From: UBA6623 sp965238125
GTDB lineage: Bacteria > Acidobacteriota > Terriglobia > Bryobacterales > UBA6623
Length of the DNA: 64,000 nt
Assembly (NCBI GenBank): GCA_965238125.1
Contig: OZ250179.1
Span: 1,240,001-1,304,000 of the forward strand
Reading direction: 5' to 3'
Shown here: piece after piece, positions 16,461 through 26,297 of the stretch
How positions within the stretch are numbered: position 1 is the first letter of the stretch
How the letters are laid out: every line of letters starts with the position of its first letter
Made by a program: the position numbers and the translations under genes
The notes under the pieces: model-generated
Told to the model about the DNA's origin: nothing
Seen by the model: the letters and a program-made list of their open reading frames with translations, nothing else
The model's database searches: none

Positions 16461-18029
16461 ATGAACCTCGAACTCGAAATCTTCCGCAATCTGTTCGTCT
16501 CGATCGCCGAGGAGATGGGGATCGTCCTGCGCCGAACTTCGTTTTCCCCCAACATCAAAGAGCGTCGGGACTACTCCTGCGCCGTCTACGACCGCCACGC
16601 CGAAACGATTGCCATGGGCGATCACATGCCCGCTCACCTCGGGGCGATGCCTCAATCGGTGACCGAGACCTTGCGCTCCCAAACCCTAGAGCCAGGTGAC
16701 CTGGTACTGCTCAACGACCCGTTTCGAGGCGGAACCCACCTACCCGACATCACTTCCGTATCCGCCGTCTTCCTCGACAGCAGTCCCAAGCCTGCCTACT
16801 ATCTGGCGACCCGAGCCCACCATTCCGACGTCGGCGGGATGATGCCGGGCTCCATGCCTCCGGCCACGGAAATTTTTCAAGAAGGACTTCGTATCCCACC
16901 TGTCAAGCTATTAAGGAAAGGAGAGTTGAACGACGACATCCTCCAGCTGATTCTTCTCAACGTGCGCACTCCCGAAGAACGCATGGGAGATCTCGGCGCG
17001 CAGATTGCCGCGCACCGCGTCGGCGAGCGTCGCCTGCTCGACGCCACGCGCAAATACGGCACCGAGAAGATGCAGGCCGAGATGAGCGAGCTCAAGGACT
17101 ACAGTGAGCGCCTGATGCGGGCTCGCCTGCGGGAAATCCCCGACGGCGTCTATGAGTTCGAGGATTTCATGGACGACGACGGCTTTGGGACCGAGTCCGT
17201 CCGTATCCACTGCCGCCTGACGGTGGAGGGTGAGGCGGCGACGGTTGACTATCGCCGGTCCGCGCCGCAAACCCGCGGCGGCATCAATGCCAACTTGGCG
17301 GTGACGACCTCGGCGACGATGTACTCGTTTCGCTGCCTGATACAAGAAGACATTCCGTATAACGCCGGGATGCTGCGTCCTGTCGAAATTGTCACCGAGC
17401 CGGGAACGTTGCTGGATCCGTTGCCCCCGGCGAGCGTCGCGGCCGGCAATGTGGAAACGTCACAGAGGATCGTCGATGTTTTGCTTGGCGCGTTGGGCAA
17501 AGCGCTGCCCGGAAAGATGCCCGCCGCCTCGGCGGGCACGATGAACAACCTGACCTTTGGCGGGACCGATCCCCGCACGGGCGAAGCGTTTGCTTACTAC
17601 GAGACAATCGGCGGCGGGATGGGCGCTCGGCCCCAGGCCTCCGGTCTTGACGCGAACCACACGAACATGTCGAACAGCCTCAATACCCCGGTCGAGGCGT
17701 TGGAGCATCAGCTTCCTGTTCGCATGCGCCGTTACGGGGTTCGTTCCGATTCGGGAGGCCGGGGCCGACATCGCGGCGGCCAAGGCGTCGTCAAGGAGTT
17801 CGAACTTCTCACCGATACCGACATCGCCATTCTTTCCGAGCGTCGTCTGCGAGCCCCCTACGGACGTGACGGCGGCGACCCCGGCGAACGTGGGCGCAAT
17901 TTCCTCAACGACGCCCCGATTCCGGGCAAGGGTCGTTTTCGCGCGGCCAAGGGCGACAGGCTGCGCATCGAAACGCCTGGCGGGGGCGGGTATGGGGTGC
18001 CCGACAGCGCGAAAACAAAGCGGCAATAG
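16461..18029 (+). CDS. Hydantoinase B / oxoprolinase family protein
   Basis: A 522-residue HyuB-type subunit. Family signatures are visible: LRRTSFSPNIKERRDYSCAV, GDHMPAHLGAMP, LNDPFRGGTHLPD, RAHHSDVGG, and the Gly-rich GGGYGVP C-terminus. HyuB normally acts with HyuA in ATP-dependent hydrolysis of hydantoins or 5-oxoproline, or in acetone/acetophenone carboxylase-like reactions. No hyuA is present nearby, so partner and substrate are unknown. ATG 16461 lies 20 bp after the FGE-like gene. Confidence 0.88.
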   Translation: MNLELEIFRNLFVSIAEEMGIVLRRTSFSPNIKERRDYSCAVYDRHAETIAMGDHMPAHLGAMPQSVTETLRSQTLEPGDLVLLNDPFRGGTHLPDITSVSAVFLDSSPKPAYYLATRAHHSDVGGMMPGSMPPATEIFQEGLRIPPVKLLRKGELNDDILQLILLNVRTPEERMGDLGAQIAAHRVGERRLLDATRKYGTEKMQAEMSELKDYSERLMRARLREIPDGVYEFEDFMDDDGFGTESVRIHCRLTVEGEAATVDYRRSAPQTRGGINANLAVTTSATMYSFRCLIQEDIPYNAGMLRPVEIVTEPGTLLDPLPPASVAAGNVETSQRIVDVLLGALGKALPGKMPAASAGTMNNLTFGGTDPRTGEAFAYYETIGGGMGARPQASGLDANHTNMSNSLNTPVEALEHQLPVRMRRYGVRSDSGGRGRHRGGQGVVKEFELLTDTDIAILSERRLRAPYGRDGGDPGERGRNFLNDAPIPGKGRFRAAKGDRLRIETPGGGGYGVPDSAKTKRQ

Positions 18030-18112
18030 ATTCAACGCCGGCAAGTTTGAGGATTGCCTACGCGGGATTCGTCAGAAAAGCGTGAAACGCAGGCAGTCAG
18101 GGCAGGCTGCGG

Positions 18113-18268
18113 GGCTAATATTGGCCCAGGGCGTAAGCCCAGGGGCCGCGCAGTCGCATTCAACCGCGCTGACCCGGGACCTTGGGCCGCGGGCCCAAGG
18201 TCCCGGGTCAGGTATTGTTGTGGTGTCGGCTTCCAGGGGCTGACGCCCCCGGCTGGTATTAACAGCAT
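18113..18268. repeat. Composite palindromic element with 19-bp perfect stem
   Basis: The centre is a perfect 19-bp inverted repeat, TGACCCGGGACCTTGGGCC (18170-18188), with its complement at 18192-18210 and a GCG loop. The outer arms (about 18113-18147 and 18234-18268) are also inverted relative to each other, with core GGGCGTAAGCCC. The outer-arm motif recurs at 34635-34664. It lies between the convergent-free 3' end of hydantoinase B and pgl, and could terminate transcription. Confidence 0.7.
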
Positions 18269-18354
18269 ACAATCCAAGCGGTTACTGAAAAGACGTTTCA
18301 AGCATCCTTGGCCGGCACATGCTGAAAATGACCGGCCGGCCGATTTGCTAATCG

Positions 18355-19095
18355 ATGGCCGCATTTCCCAAGAACTTCGCTCCACACATCTCGGCGACCA
18401 AAGAAGCTGCCGCCGCGGCCGCGGCGAGTCACATCCTGGAACGGCTCGAGGCGGCGCGTCAGGCCTCCGGTCGGGCGACTCTGGCCGTCTCGGGCGGCTC
18501 TACTCCAAGGCTGATGTTCCAAGCCATGGCCACGGCCGACTTCAACTGGGCCGACGTTCACATTTTTTGGGTCGACGAGCGTTGCGTGCCGCCGGACCAC
18601 GCCGACAGTAACTACGGCATGACGAAAGAGGCGCTGCTCGATTCGATCGCGATCTCTCCGGACAACATCCATCGTATTCAAGGCGAACGGGAACCCGCCG
18701 AGGCCTCTAATCTCTATCATGGGGAGATCGAAGAGGTATTCGCCCTGTCCGAAAAGCCTGTCGGCACGATGCTGCGGTTTGACGTCGTTCACCTGGGGAT
18801 GGGACCCGACAGCCACACGGCGAGTCTGTTTCCCGGCGAAGGGCTTATCGAAGACCGCCGCGGCCTGACGGCGCCGGTCTACGCGGCTTCGAAAGACAGT
18901 TGGCGCGTTACGCTTTTGCCCGGAGTGCTTCTTGCGGCGGCGGATACCGTCTTTCTCGTCACCGGAGACGACAAGGCGGCCGCCCTGCGGGAAGTTCTCA
19001 ACGGCCCTTACGATCCGCGCCAACGCCCGGTGCAATTGATCGCCCACGACGCCGACCCCGTGCATTGGTTTCTCGACGAAGCCGCCAAGCCGTAG
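18355..19095 (+). CDS. pgl: 6-phosphogluconolactonase
   Basis: A 246-residue SOL/DevB-type lactonase, second step of the oxidative pentose-phosphate pathway. Visible motifs: VSGGSTPRLMF, the catalytic-region WVDERCVPPDHADSNYGM, and GMGPDSHTASLFPG. Length is standard. No zwf or gnd is adjacent; the gene stands alone between repeats. Start ATG 18355 is the first in-frame ATG. Cytoplasmic. Confidence 0.9.
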   Translation: MAAFPKNFAPHISATKEAAAAAAASHILERLEAARQASGRATLAVSGGSTPRLMFQAMATADFNWADVHIFWVDERCVPPDHADSNYGMTKEALLDSIAISPDNIHRIQGEREPAEASNLYHGEIEEVFALSEKPVGTMLRFDVVHLGMGPDSHTASLFPGEGLIEDRRGLTAPVYAASKDSWRVTLLPGVLLAAADTVFLVTGDDKAAALREVLNGPYDPRQRPVQLIAHDADPVHWFLDEAAKP

Positions 19096-19101
19096 GACCG
19101 G

Positions 19102-19129
19102 GGGGCTATGAAAAAATGGGGACGGTACC
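19102..19129. repeat. Dispersed repeat with AAAAAATGGGGAC core
   Basis: GGGGCTATGAAAAAATGGGG followed by AC matches the complement of 9415-9442 over 22 bp with one mismatch. It lies directly after pgl. Confidence 0.5.
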
Positions 19130-19255
19130 GATTCCTGTGCCCAATCTCCCCCCAGCGAGAGAAGACGTGGCGTTCGGACCGGCACGGGTGTATACTTTCG
19201 CCGTAACAGGTTCAAATGGAAATCTCGGTACAAATAGTCACCGGCGGGAGCCCGG

Positions 19256-20491
19256 ATGAATAGATTCGTACCCTTGTTGACGGGACTAGGGATTCTTTGC
19301 TCCGCCTGTACTCCCGCGCCCCAAAACGCCGGTGCCCCCGCGCCCCGTCTCGTGCTCTTGTACGCAACTTGTACGCTGAACAAGGACTACCTTCAGCCGT
19401 ACAACGAGACGCGCTTGACTCCGAACCTGGCCGCCTTTGCCGAGGAATCGGCGGTGTTTACAAATCACCAAACCGAGAGCGGATTGTCCGGGCCCGCGTT
19501 CGCCTCGATCTTCTCCGCCACGCAGGCCGATAGACATGGGGTGTTCTGGCATCCCCGGTGGTTGCCCGACGATCTGTTCTTGATTTCCGAGGCCTTTTCC
19601 GCGGGAGGGTATGAGAGTCACTATTGGTCGGGGCACCCAATGACAACCCCGAAATTCAACTATGGCCAAGGTGTGAAAAAGAGGAATATAACTCGAAAGC
19701 GTATCCGCGCCCACCACCCCAATTTCCAGTCCATGCTGTGGAAATTGCGGGACAACCCCGAACACAGAGCTTTTGTCATGACCTCGTTCGCCGTCACCCA
19801 CGCGACATACATAGCCAAAGCCCTGCCCGGTCTCTTGGCGGAACATCCGCATTTGGCACGCCGGATGGGTCCCGAGGAAGTCCTAAAATACCACCAACTG
19901 TTTGGTGCGAATTACCAACAGCGCATGACGCGATTCGATGCTACCGTGGACCGCCTGGGGTTGTCACCGGAGCAGATAGCCAAGTTGGCCGGTGCTGTGG
20001 ATCTGGTCTACCAATCCCGAGTCAAGGTTCTGGACCAGCGGTTTGGAGACGTTCTAAGAGAGATAGAGCGGTATGGATTGACCGAACAGAGTCTGATCGT
20101 TTTCACCGCGGATCACGGAGAAACGCTGTACGACGAGAACCGCCGCTTCAAGTGGACCCATTCACCGGATCTCGTGCCGGAGGTCATCAATGTACCCTTG
20201 ATGATTCGAGCAGCCGGCGTGCCTCGGCAGAGAATCGACGGCCCAACTCGATCTATTGATGTCTATCCCACCATCGCCGGTCTGGCCGGGCTGGATGTAC
20301 CCAAGGAGGCGGGGCTCCAGGGGATTGATTTCTCCGAGGCGCTCCGCGGCCGTGTGGCATTCCCGGAGCTGACGGCAGACTCGCACGGAAACCTTCGCCT
20401 CCGGAACAAGGCTTTTTCGGATCGCATCGAGGATATCTGGGCAAGCCGAAAAGTAGGGAACACCCTTGGGAATTTTCGATGCGGGGCTTAG
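19256..20491 (+). CDS. Sulfatase-superfamily lipoprotein
   Basis: A 411-residue protein with a lipobox signal (LGILCSAC, Cys at about residue 18). It has the alkaline-phosphatase/sulfatase fold: an N-terminal segment around NQ..ESGLSGPAFASIFS where sulfatases carry the C/S-x-P-x-R motif, and a metal-site FTADHGETLYDE. The C/S-x-P-x-R motif itself is missing, so a phosphatase, phosphoethanolamine-transferase-like or inactive role is possible. The C-terminus ends abruptly 26 bp before an IS630 insertion and may have been shortened before that. GGGAG precedes ATG 19256. Confidence 0.75.
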   Translation: MNRFVPLLTGLGILCSACTPAPQNAGAPAPRLVLLYATCTLNKDYLQPYNETRLTPNLAAFAEESAVFTNHQTESGLSGPAFASIFSATQADRHGVFWHPRWLPDDLFLISEAFSAGGYESHYWSGHPMTTPKFNYGQGVKKRNITRKRIRAHHPNFQSMLWKLRDNPEHRAFVMTSFAVTHATYIAKALPGLLAEHPHLARRMGPEEVLKYHQLFGANYQQRMTRFDATVDRLGLSPEQIAKLAGAVDLVYQSRVKVLDQRFGDVLREIERYGLTEQSLIVFTADHGETLYDENRRFKWTHSPDLVPEVINVPLMIRAAGVPRQRIDGPTRSIDVYPTIAGLAGLDVPKEAGLQGIDFSEALRGRVAFPELTADSHGNLRLRNKAFSDRIEDIWASRKVGNTLGNFRCGA

Positions 20492-20517
20492 AGAAGGCGC
20501 GAGGCGAATGGAACTTA

Positions 20518-21610
20518 CTGAATCTCGCATAATATACTGTCAATCGAGACAAAGAGAAGACTGTTTCCAGAAAGCGGTAATCAAGCGCGGTTTGCGGCGC
20601 ATTCGCCGCAGCGCTTTGCGGGCGCGCTCGTCGAGTTCCCAGTAGTCCTTCGGGCAGACGTTGGGCAACTCGTGCTGCTTCCAGTACGCCCAAATGTATT
20701 CCACCGGGTTCAACTCCGGCGCATAGGGCGGCAAGTACTCCGTTGCGATGTGATCCTCGGAGAGCTGGATGAACTCCCGCACCAGGCGGCTGCGGTGCGC
20801 CGGCAGCCGGTCCCAGACGATCAGCAGTGGGCCGTCGATGTGGCGCACCAAAGCCTTCAGGAAGTCGATGACCTCCAGCTCGCCGATCGCGCCGGGATAG
20901 AGCCGGAAGTAAAAGTTGCGCAACGTCAGCCCGGCCGACACCGACAGCTTGTCCCAGTTGAAGTTGAACTCCAACACCGGTGTCTCGCCGCGCGGCGCCC
21001 AGGTGCGGCAACGATGCGGCTTCTGACTCAATCCGCTTTCGTCGATGAAGACGATCGTACGTTCTTCTTTGCGGGCTTTTTTTTAATGGCCGGCCAAGTC
21101 TTGCGCTGCCAGCCGCGGATGGCCTCTTCGTTGCGCTCCCGCGCTTTGCCGACGGGCCGTTGCGGGCTCCAACCGAGCGCCCGCAGGATCTTCCAGACAT
21201 GGCCCTCGTGATAGCGCACGCCGAACTCGTCTCCGATCAGACGAGCGACCCGCGGACAGCTCCACAGCGGCGTCGGGAAGCCGTGCGCCTCGGGGCCTTC
21301 CAGCAGCAACGCCTCGAGGCGTTCGAGCTGCGCGGCGTCCAACAGCGGCTTACGGCCGGCGCGGCCGGCCTGGCGCAACCCGGCTTCGCCGTCACGCCGG
21401 TATCGTCGCAGCCACTCGCTGACGCTTTGCCGCGCGACCTTCAATCGCCTCGCTGTCTCGGACTGACTACAGCCTTGCTCGACCAACCGGATCGCTTTGA
21501 AACGGCGCTTCTCCAGGGCCTCGAAATCCCGCCGTACGCCTTTTGTATTTCCCATACATACAAAGACGTACGTACCCCAAAAAGGTGTCACTTTCTTTTG
21601 CGAGACTCAA
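20518..21610 (-). mobile_element. IS630-family element, subtype B, copy 1
   Basis: 1093 bp flanked by TA at 20516-20517 and 21611-21612. The left terminus reads CTGAATCTCGCA (other B copies have CTGAGTCTCGCA). The right terminus has the variant TTCTTTTGCGAGACTC, shared only with the copy at 30261. Confidence 0.95.
20540..21555 (-). CDS. IS630-family transposase, subtype B (-1 frameshift)
   Basis: orfA from ATG 21555 (MGNTKGVRRDFEALEKRR) ends at TGA 21028. orfB, with FIDESG, VWDRLPAHRS and NPVEYIWAYWK, is entered by -1 slippage on eight A (coding strand) and ends at 20540. The DDE residues are intact, so the copy is potentially active. The fused length is 338 residues. Confidence 0.9.
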
Positions 21611-21612
21611 TA

Positions 21613-22030
21613 GTGACGGCGGCGTTAAACCTGCGACGGATGGCGCGCATGAAGGTCGTGCCGCAAGCGGCATAAAGCGTCGGCGGGCGCCAATCCCGCA
21701 ACCAATCGAAGAGATCGAGCTGCCCGGCCAACGCAAACAGCGCTCCACGAACCAATAGAAATGGAAATCGCGACCCATCACCCTCGACCCCTACTTTTCT
21801 GTGGGACAGACTCCTAGCGAAGCACGCTTGGCAACGCGCGTTTCGAGCGGATCTGCTCAATGACCGGCTACAGCCAATGTGGGCGGTGAACTGTAATCAA
21901 GAGTCGGGAACAGAAGCTCCGCGCGCCTTTTGACGGCCTCCCGGGTCGGGCGGCTGTTTTGGTACATTCGTGACAGGCCTCCCGCTGCCCGGGTCTTCGA
22001 CGTTAGCCCGCTTGTCCGATCCCAGATTTC
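21613..22030. other. Intergenic region upstream of galK with solo MITE arm
   Basis: About 420 bp. On the minus strand a fragment reading LAGQLDLFDWLRDWRPPTLY looks coding-like but is cut by the IS630 on one side and by the MITE arm on the other, so it may be a gene remnant. 21797-21817 is the solo arm of the MITE seen at 4311-4432. Confidence 0.4.
21797..21817. repeat. Solo arm of the MITE-like repeat
   Basis: 21 bp identical to 4409-4429 (TCTGTGGGACAGACTCCTAG and one preceding T). No opposite arm is found within about 200 bp. Confidence 0.6.
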
Positions 22031-23206
22031 ATGTCCGCTGATACACGCGCCGACCGGCTCTCCGCCGAATTTCGTCAACGCTTCGGTTCCGAGCCGAGCG
22101 TGTATCGCGCCCCCGGGCGCGTCAACCTCATCGGAGAACACACCGATTATAGCGGCGGACTGGTCATGCCGGTGGCGATCGACCTGTTTACTTGGGTCGC
22201 CGTTAGCTCGCGCCCGGATCGAACGGTTCGCGCCTACTCAAAGACCATCGGCGAGTCCCGCGAATTTTCGCTCGCCGGCACGCCGGAGGCGCCGTGGGCG
22301 CGGTATTTGCAAGGTGTCGCCGCAGCTCTCGAGGACGCCGGCTATACGGTTCTGGGCGCGGATCTTCTGATCGACAGCGATGTGCCCCTCGGGTCGGGAC
22401 TCAGCTCGTCGGCCGCTCTCGAGGTTGCTCTCGGCCTCGCCTTTGCCTCGGCAGCAGGACACGAGATCGAGAGGACCGATCTCGCCAAGATCTGTCAGCG
22501 TGCCGAAAACCACTATGTCGGCGTACAGTGCGGCATCATGGACCAAATGGCGGCCGCTTGCGGACAACCCGGCCACGCGTTGATGATCGATTGCGAAAGC
22601 CTTGCATGCACTCCCTTGCCTCTACCGCCGGACGTCCGGATCGTCGTCGCCAATACGATGGTTCGCCACGCGCACGGCACGGGAGAGTACAACCGACGCC
22701 GTGAGGAATTGGAAGCCGGCCTGCGAGCCCTCGGCGACGGGGCCGGTCTCGCTCAACCGCGGCTCGTAACCGTTGGTCAAGTGGAGGCCACCGACATCCC
22801 CGAGGTTCCCCGCCGGAGGGTCCGCCACGTGGTTACCGAAAACGCCCGCGTCGAGCAGGCCGCCGTCGCCCTCACCCACAACGACTTTTCTTCACTCGCC
22901 CGCCTGATGGCCCAATCGCACCAAAGTCTTCGCGACGACTACGAAGTCAGTTGCCTGGAACTCGATGCCATGGTGGAAGCCGCCGAACGCGCCCCCGGTG
23001 TCCGCGGCACGCGCATGACGGGGGGAGGCTTCGGAGGCTGCACGGTGAGCTTGGTCGAGGAGTCGGAGGTCGACGCCTTTAAGGCTCACGTCGCGCGAGA
23101 ATATCGCGATGCCGTCGGTCGCGACCCGACTCTGCACGTTTGTTCTGCGGCCGAGGGCGCCCGGGCCGTTGAACTGCACGCAGCGACGGCCCCCGAGCAG
23201 CCCTAA
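22031..23206 (+). CDS. galK: Galactokinase
   Basis: A 391-residue GHMP kinase phosphorylating galactose at C1 (Leloir pathway). Motifs: the galactokinase signature GRVNLIGEHTDY (29-40), the ATP-binding PLGSGLSSSAALE (119-131), the catalytic Asp171 in GIMDQM, and C-terminal TGGGFGGC. It is the first gene of a galK-galT-dehydrogenase operon; galT starts 11 bp after its stop. ATG 22031 gives the usual N-terminus. Confidence 0.96.
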   Translation: MSADTRADRLSAEFRQRFGSEPSVYRAPGRVNLIGEHTDYSGGLVMPVAIDLFTWVAVSSRPDRTVRAYSKTIGESREFSLAGTPEAPWARYLQGVAAALEDAGYTVLGADLLIDSDVPLGSGLSSSAALEVALGLAFASAAGHEIERTDLAKICQRAENHYVGVQCGIMDQMAAACGQPGHALMIDCESLACTPLPLPPDVRIVVANTMVRHAHGTGEYNRRREELEAGLRALGDGAGLAQPRLVTVGQVEATDIPEVPRRRVRHVVTENARVEQAAVALTHNDFSSLARLMAQSHQSLRDDYEVSCLELDAMVEAAERAPGVRGTRMTGGGFGGCTVSLVEESEVDAFKAHVAREYRDAVGRDPTLHVCSAAEGARAVELHAATAPEQP

Positions 23207-23217
23207 GTCGAGCAGCC

Positions 23218-24246
23218 ATGTACCTCGAGGAGCATTCGCACCACCGTCGCAACGCCCTCACCGGCGAGTGGGTGCTGGTTTCGCCGCATCGCGCCAAGCG
23301 CCCCTGGCAGGGCCAAGTCGAAGCCGCGCTGCGGGGCGAGTTGGCCGCCTATGACCCCGGTTGTTACTTGTGCCCGGGAAACTCTCGCGCCGGCGGGGCG
23401 ATCAATCCCGCCTACCCCGGCACCTTCGTTTTTGATAACGACTTTCCCGCCCTTTCCCGGCCCGGGATCGACGACGAGCCCGAGCCGACGGTTTCTTCCC
23501 ACGAACTCTTGCAGGCTCGCTCCGAAAAGGGCGTCTGTCGAGTTGTATGCTTTTCGCCGCGCCACGATCTGACGCTCGCGGATATTCCCGTTGAGCAGGT
23601 GGCCGGAGTTGTCGATCTCTGGGCCGATCAGGCGGCGGAGCTGGGCGCGATGGTGGACATTCAGCATGTTCAGGTGTTCGAAAACCGCGGCGAGATGATG
23701 GGATGCAGCAACCCGCATCCGCACGGCCAAATCTGGGCGGGTGCGAACTTACCCGAGGAAGCCCGCAAGGAACTCGGCGGACAAGAAAGCTATTACGAAA
23801 AGCACGGCCGACCCCTGTTGACCGACTATGCCGCTCTGGAGTCGGCGGCCGAAGAGCGGCTGGTTTCGGGTAACGCCCATTTCATCGCCGTCGTGCCGTT
23901 CTGGGCCGTGTGGCCGTTTGAGACATTGATCGCCCCGCATCGCCCGCTTGCTTCATTCGGGGATCTTTCAAGTGCTGAGCGGTTGGGCCTGGCGGACATT
24001 CTGCAACAGATCACTTCTCGCTATAACCAGTTATTCGATACACCATTTCCCTACTCGATGGGCTTTCATATCGCTCCCTACGACGGCGAACCGCACCCGG
24101 AATGGGTGTTCCACGCTCATTTCTACCCGCCGCTGTTGCGCTCGGCGACTGTGCGCAAATTCCTGGTTGGGTACGAGATGTTGGCCACCCCGCAACGCGA
24201 CCTAACACCGGAACAAGCCGCCGCCCGTCTCCGCTCGGCGGGATGA
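23218..24246 (+). CDS. galT: Galactose-1-phosphate uridylyltransferase
   Basis: A 342-residue Leloir enzyme exchanging UMP between UDP-glucose and galactose-1-phosphate. The HPH active-site motif lies in CSNPHPHGQIWA, with His169 the expected nucleophile. The zinc ligands correspond to Cys49/Cys52 (CYLC), His116 and His167. Its stop overlaps the next gene's start by 4 bp (ATGA at 24243-24246), indicating translational coupling. Confidence 0.95.
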   Translation: MYLEEHSHHRRNALTGEWVLVSPHRAKRPWQGQVEAALRGELAAYDPGCYLCPGNSRAGGAINPAYPGTFVFDNDFPALSRPGIDDEPEPTVSSHELLQARSEKGVCRVVCFSPRHDLTLADIPVEQVAGVVDLWADQAAELGAMVDIQHVQVFENRGEMMGCSNPHPHGQIWAGANLPEEARKELGGQESYYEKHGRPLLTDYAALESAAEERLVSGNAHFIAVVPFWAVWPFETLIAPHRPLASFGDLSSAERLGLADILQQITSRYNQLFDTPFPYSMGFHIAPYDGEPHPEWVFHAHFYPPLLRSATVRKFLVGYEMLATPQRDLTPEQAAARLRSAG

Positions 24247-25814
24247 AATATCCCGAAATCGAGCTCGAAGACATGGAATCGACCTTTGACCTGGTAATCA
24301 TCGGCGGCGGCATAAACGGGTGCGCTCTGGCCCGTCAGGCCGCTCAAAACGGTTTCTCGATCGCGTTGTTCGAAGAAAATGATTTCGGCTCGGGCATCAC
24401 GAGCCGGTCGACGCGGCTGATCCACGGAGGGCTGCGCTACCTCGAGAGCGGGCGGATCGGGCTCGTGAAAGAGTCGCTTCACGACCGGCGGTTGCTGCTC
24501 GATGAATATCCCGGGCAAGTCAAGCCGCTGCCCTTCCTGATCCCCGTTTATCAGTCCGACACACGCGCCGCGTGGTACGTGTCCGTTGGGCTGAAGCTCT
24601 ACGAATGGTTCGCCCGCGATCCCGAACTCGCCCTCGTCCAACGACTGTCGCCACGCGAGGTTCTGTCTCTCGAACCGGGTCTGGAGACCGCGGGCTTGCG
24701 TGCCGGCTTCCAATACTGTGATTGCCAAGCGACCTATCCGGAACGGCTGGCGCTTGAGATGGCCTTGCAAGCCGAAGAGGCCGGGGCGGTGTTGTTGAAT
24801 CACACTTCCGTCGACGGGTTTCTCATCGAGGACGGTCGGGTCCAAGGTGTGAAGACTCGCGGCCCGCGCGGTGAGGAGGAGTTCCGAGCCCGACTGGTCG
24901 TGAACGCCGCCGGTGCATGGATCGACCGAGTTTTGGACTCGCTGCCCGGGGCCGCGCTAAAACCGCTGTTGACGCTGCTCAACGGCGCCCACATCGTGGT
25001 CGCGCCGTTCAGGGGCGCTCCCCGCCGTGCCGTCTACCACGAAGCCCGCGCCGACCGCCGGCCGTTCTTCATCATTCCGTGGCGGGACCTCTATTTGATC
25101 GGGACGACCGAAACGCCGTTTGAAGGCGATCCCGCCCGTGTCGCGCCGACGGTCGGGGAGATCGAGTATCTGCTCGCGGAATGGAACAACCTGTTCCCGG
25201 GATCGCGCCTCGGTCCGGCGTCGGTTCTCTATGCCTATGCCGGTTCGCGGCCCCTGTTGAGCTCGTCGGAGGGCAATTTGAACAAGGCCTCTCGCGGCCA
25301 CTGTCTCTACGATCACCAAACCGAAGACGGTTTGGCGGGATTGCTGACGATGGCTGGCGGGAAGCTGACCACGGCCCGCTCGTTTGCGTTGGAGGTCCTT
25401 ACAAGAGCCGCCGAGAAGCTGGGTCGGCCTGCGCCCTCGGCGCCCGCCGTGCCGGCAACTGTCCAAAGCACCGACGACCGCCGGAGGGAAATCTATGGTC
25501 CGCGCACCGATCGGCTTGAGCGCTTTGCCCGTTCGTCGACCGACGGAGACGAGCCGGCGCTTGACGGGTCCCCCGTCACCCGCGGGGAAATTCTCTTCGC
25601 CGTCGAACACGAACATGCCCAAACACTGGCAGACATCATGCTGCGCAGGACCGGCTTGGGTTTTGCCCCCGAGCATCAGGGCAGTTGGGCCGAGCGGGTC
25701 GCGGCCATTGCGGCGACATCACCGGCATGGGGGGCGACTTCGATTGGCGACGCCGTTGCCGCGTACAAAGCCGAGCGCGAAAGAGTCCTCTTTCCACCCG
25801 GCGTGGTCAAGTGA
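24243..25814 (+). CDS. glpD: FAD-dependent glycerol-3-phosphate dehydrogenase
   Basis: A 523-residue DAO-family flavoprotein that oxidises glycerol-3-phosphate to dihydroxyacetone phosphate and passes electrons to quinone. The N-terminal dinucleotide site is VIIGGGINGCALA, followed by the GlpD hallmark SRSTRLIHGGLRYLESG. PFFIIPWRDLYLIGTTETPF and TMAGGKLTTAR are further family markers. A C-terminal alpha-helical domain (about 420-523) is present. ATG 24243 overlaps the galT stop. Its position in a gal operon is unusual; it may feed triose phosphate into glycolysis. Confidence 0.92.
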   Translation: MKYPEIELEDMESTFDLVIIGGGINGCALARQAAQNGFSIALFEENDFGSGITSRSTRLIHGGLRYLESGRIGLVKESLHDRRLLLDEYPGQVKPLPFLIPVYQSDTRAAWYVSVGLKLYEWFARDPELALVQRLSPREVLSLEPGLETAGLRAGFQYCDCQATYPERLALEMALQAEEAGAVLLNHTSVDGFLIEDGRVQGVKTRGPRGEEEFRARLVVNAAGAWIDRVLDSLPGAALKPLLTLLNGAHIVVAPFRGAPRRAVYHEARADRRPFFIIPWRDLYLIGTTETPFEGDPARVAPTVGEIEYLLAEWNNLFPGSRLGPASVLYAYAGSRPLLSSSEGNLNKASRGHCLYDHQTEDGLAGLLTMAGGKLTTARSFALEVLTRAAEKLGRPAPSAPAVPATVQSTDDRRREIYGPRTDRLERFARSSTDGDEPALDGSPVTRGEILFAVEHEHAQTLADIMLRRTGLGFAPEHQGSWAERVAAIAATSPAWGATSIGDAVAAYKAERERVLFPPGVVK

Positions 25815-25894
25815 AGCTCAACCCTTTCGCCCCGCGTTGGAATCACGCAATCATTGACAGCGAGTCGGACGGCGACTAAAATCAATGGGTTGAA

Positions 25895-25972
<78 letters not shown>

Positions 25973-26064
25973 TTTCAGCGGCCCTGCTTCATCGAGAAAG
26001 GGCCGTTTTGCGTAGGGGTGTCGACCGGATTGCCGGCAAACCGAGTGGCGTCGCCACCAACGGG

Positions 26065-26139
<75 letters not shown>

Positions 26140-26267
26140 AGCTTAAGTCCTTTATTTACAGTCTAAATAACTGATTCAGATAATCTTAACCCAGCCGGTC
26201 GACGAGTGCAGAAACGCCCATTCGCGACCGTCTGCGGGCAGTTTTTGGGCACCTTCGATCACCCAAA

Positions 26268-26297
26268 GTGCACGAAAGGTGCACGGAGAAAGTGCAC
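26268..26297. promoter_or_regulatory. Three GTGCAC direct repeats between tRNA-Cys and integrase
   Basis: GTGCACG occurs at 26268, 26279 and 26292 (spacing 11 and 13 bp), each GTGCAC itself being palindromic. They follow a TTTGGG...CCCAAA inverted repeat (about 26245-26267). The location in the presumed attachment region suggests arm-type integrase or excisionase binding sites; no experimental match is known to me. Confidence 0.4.
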
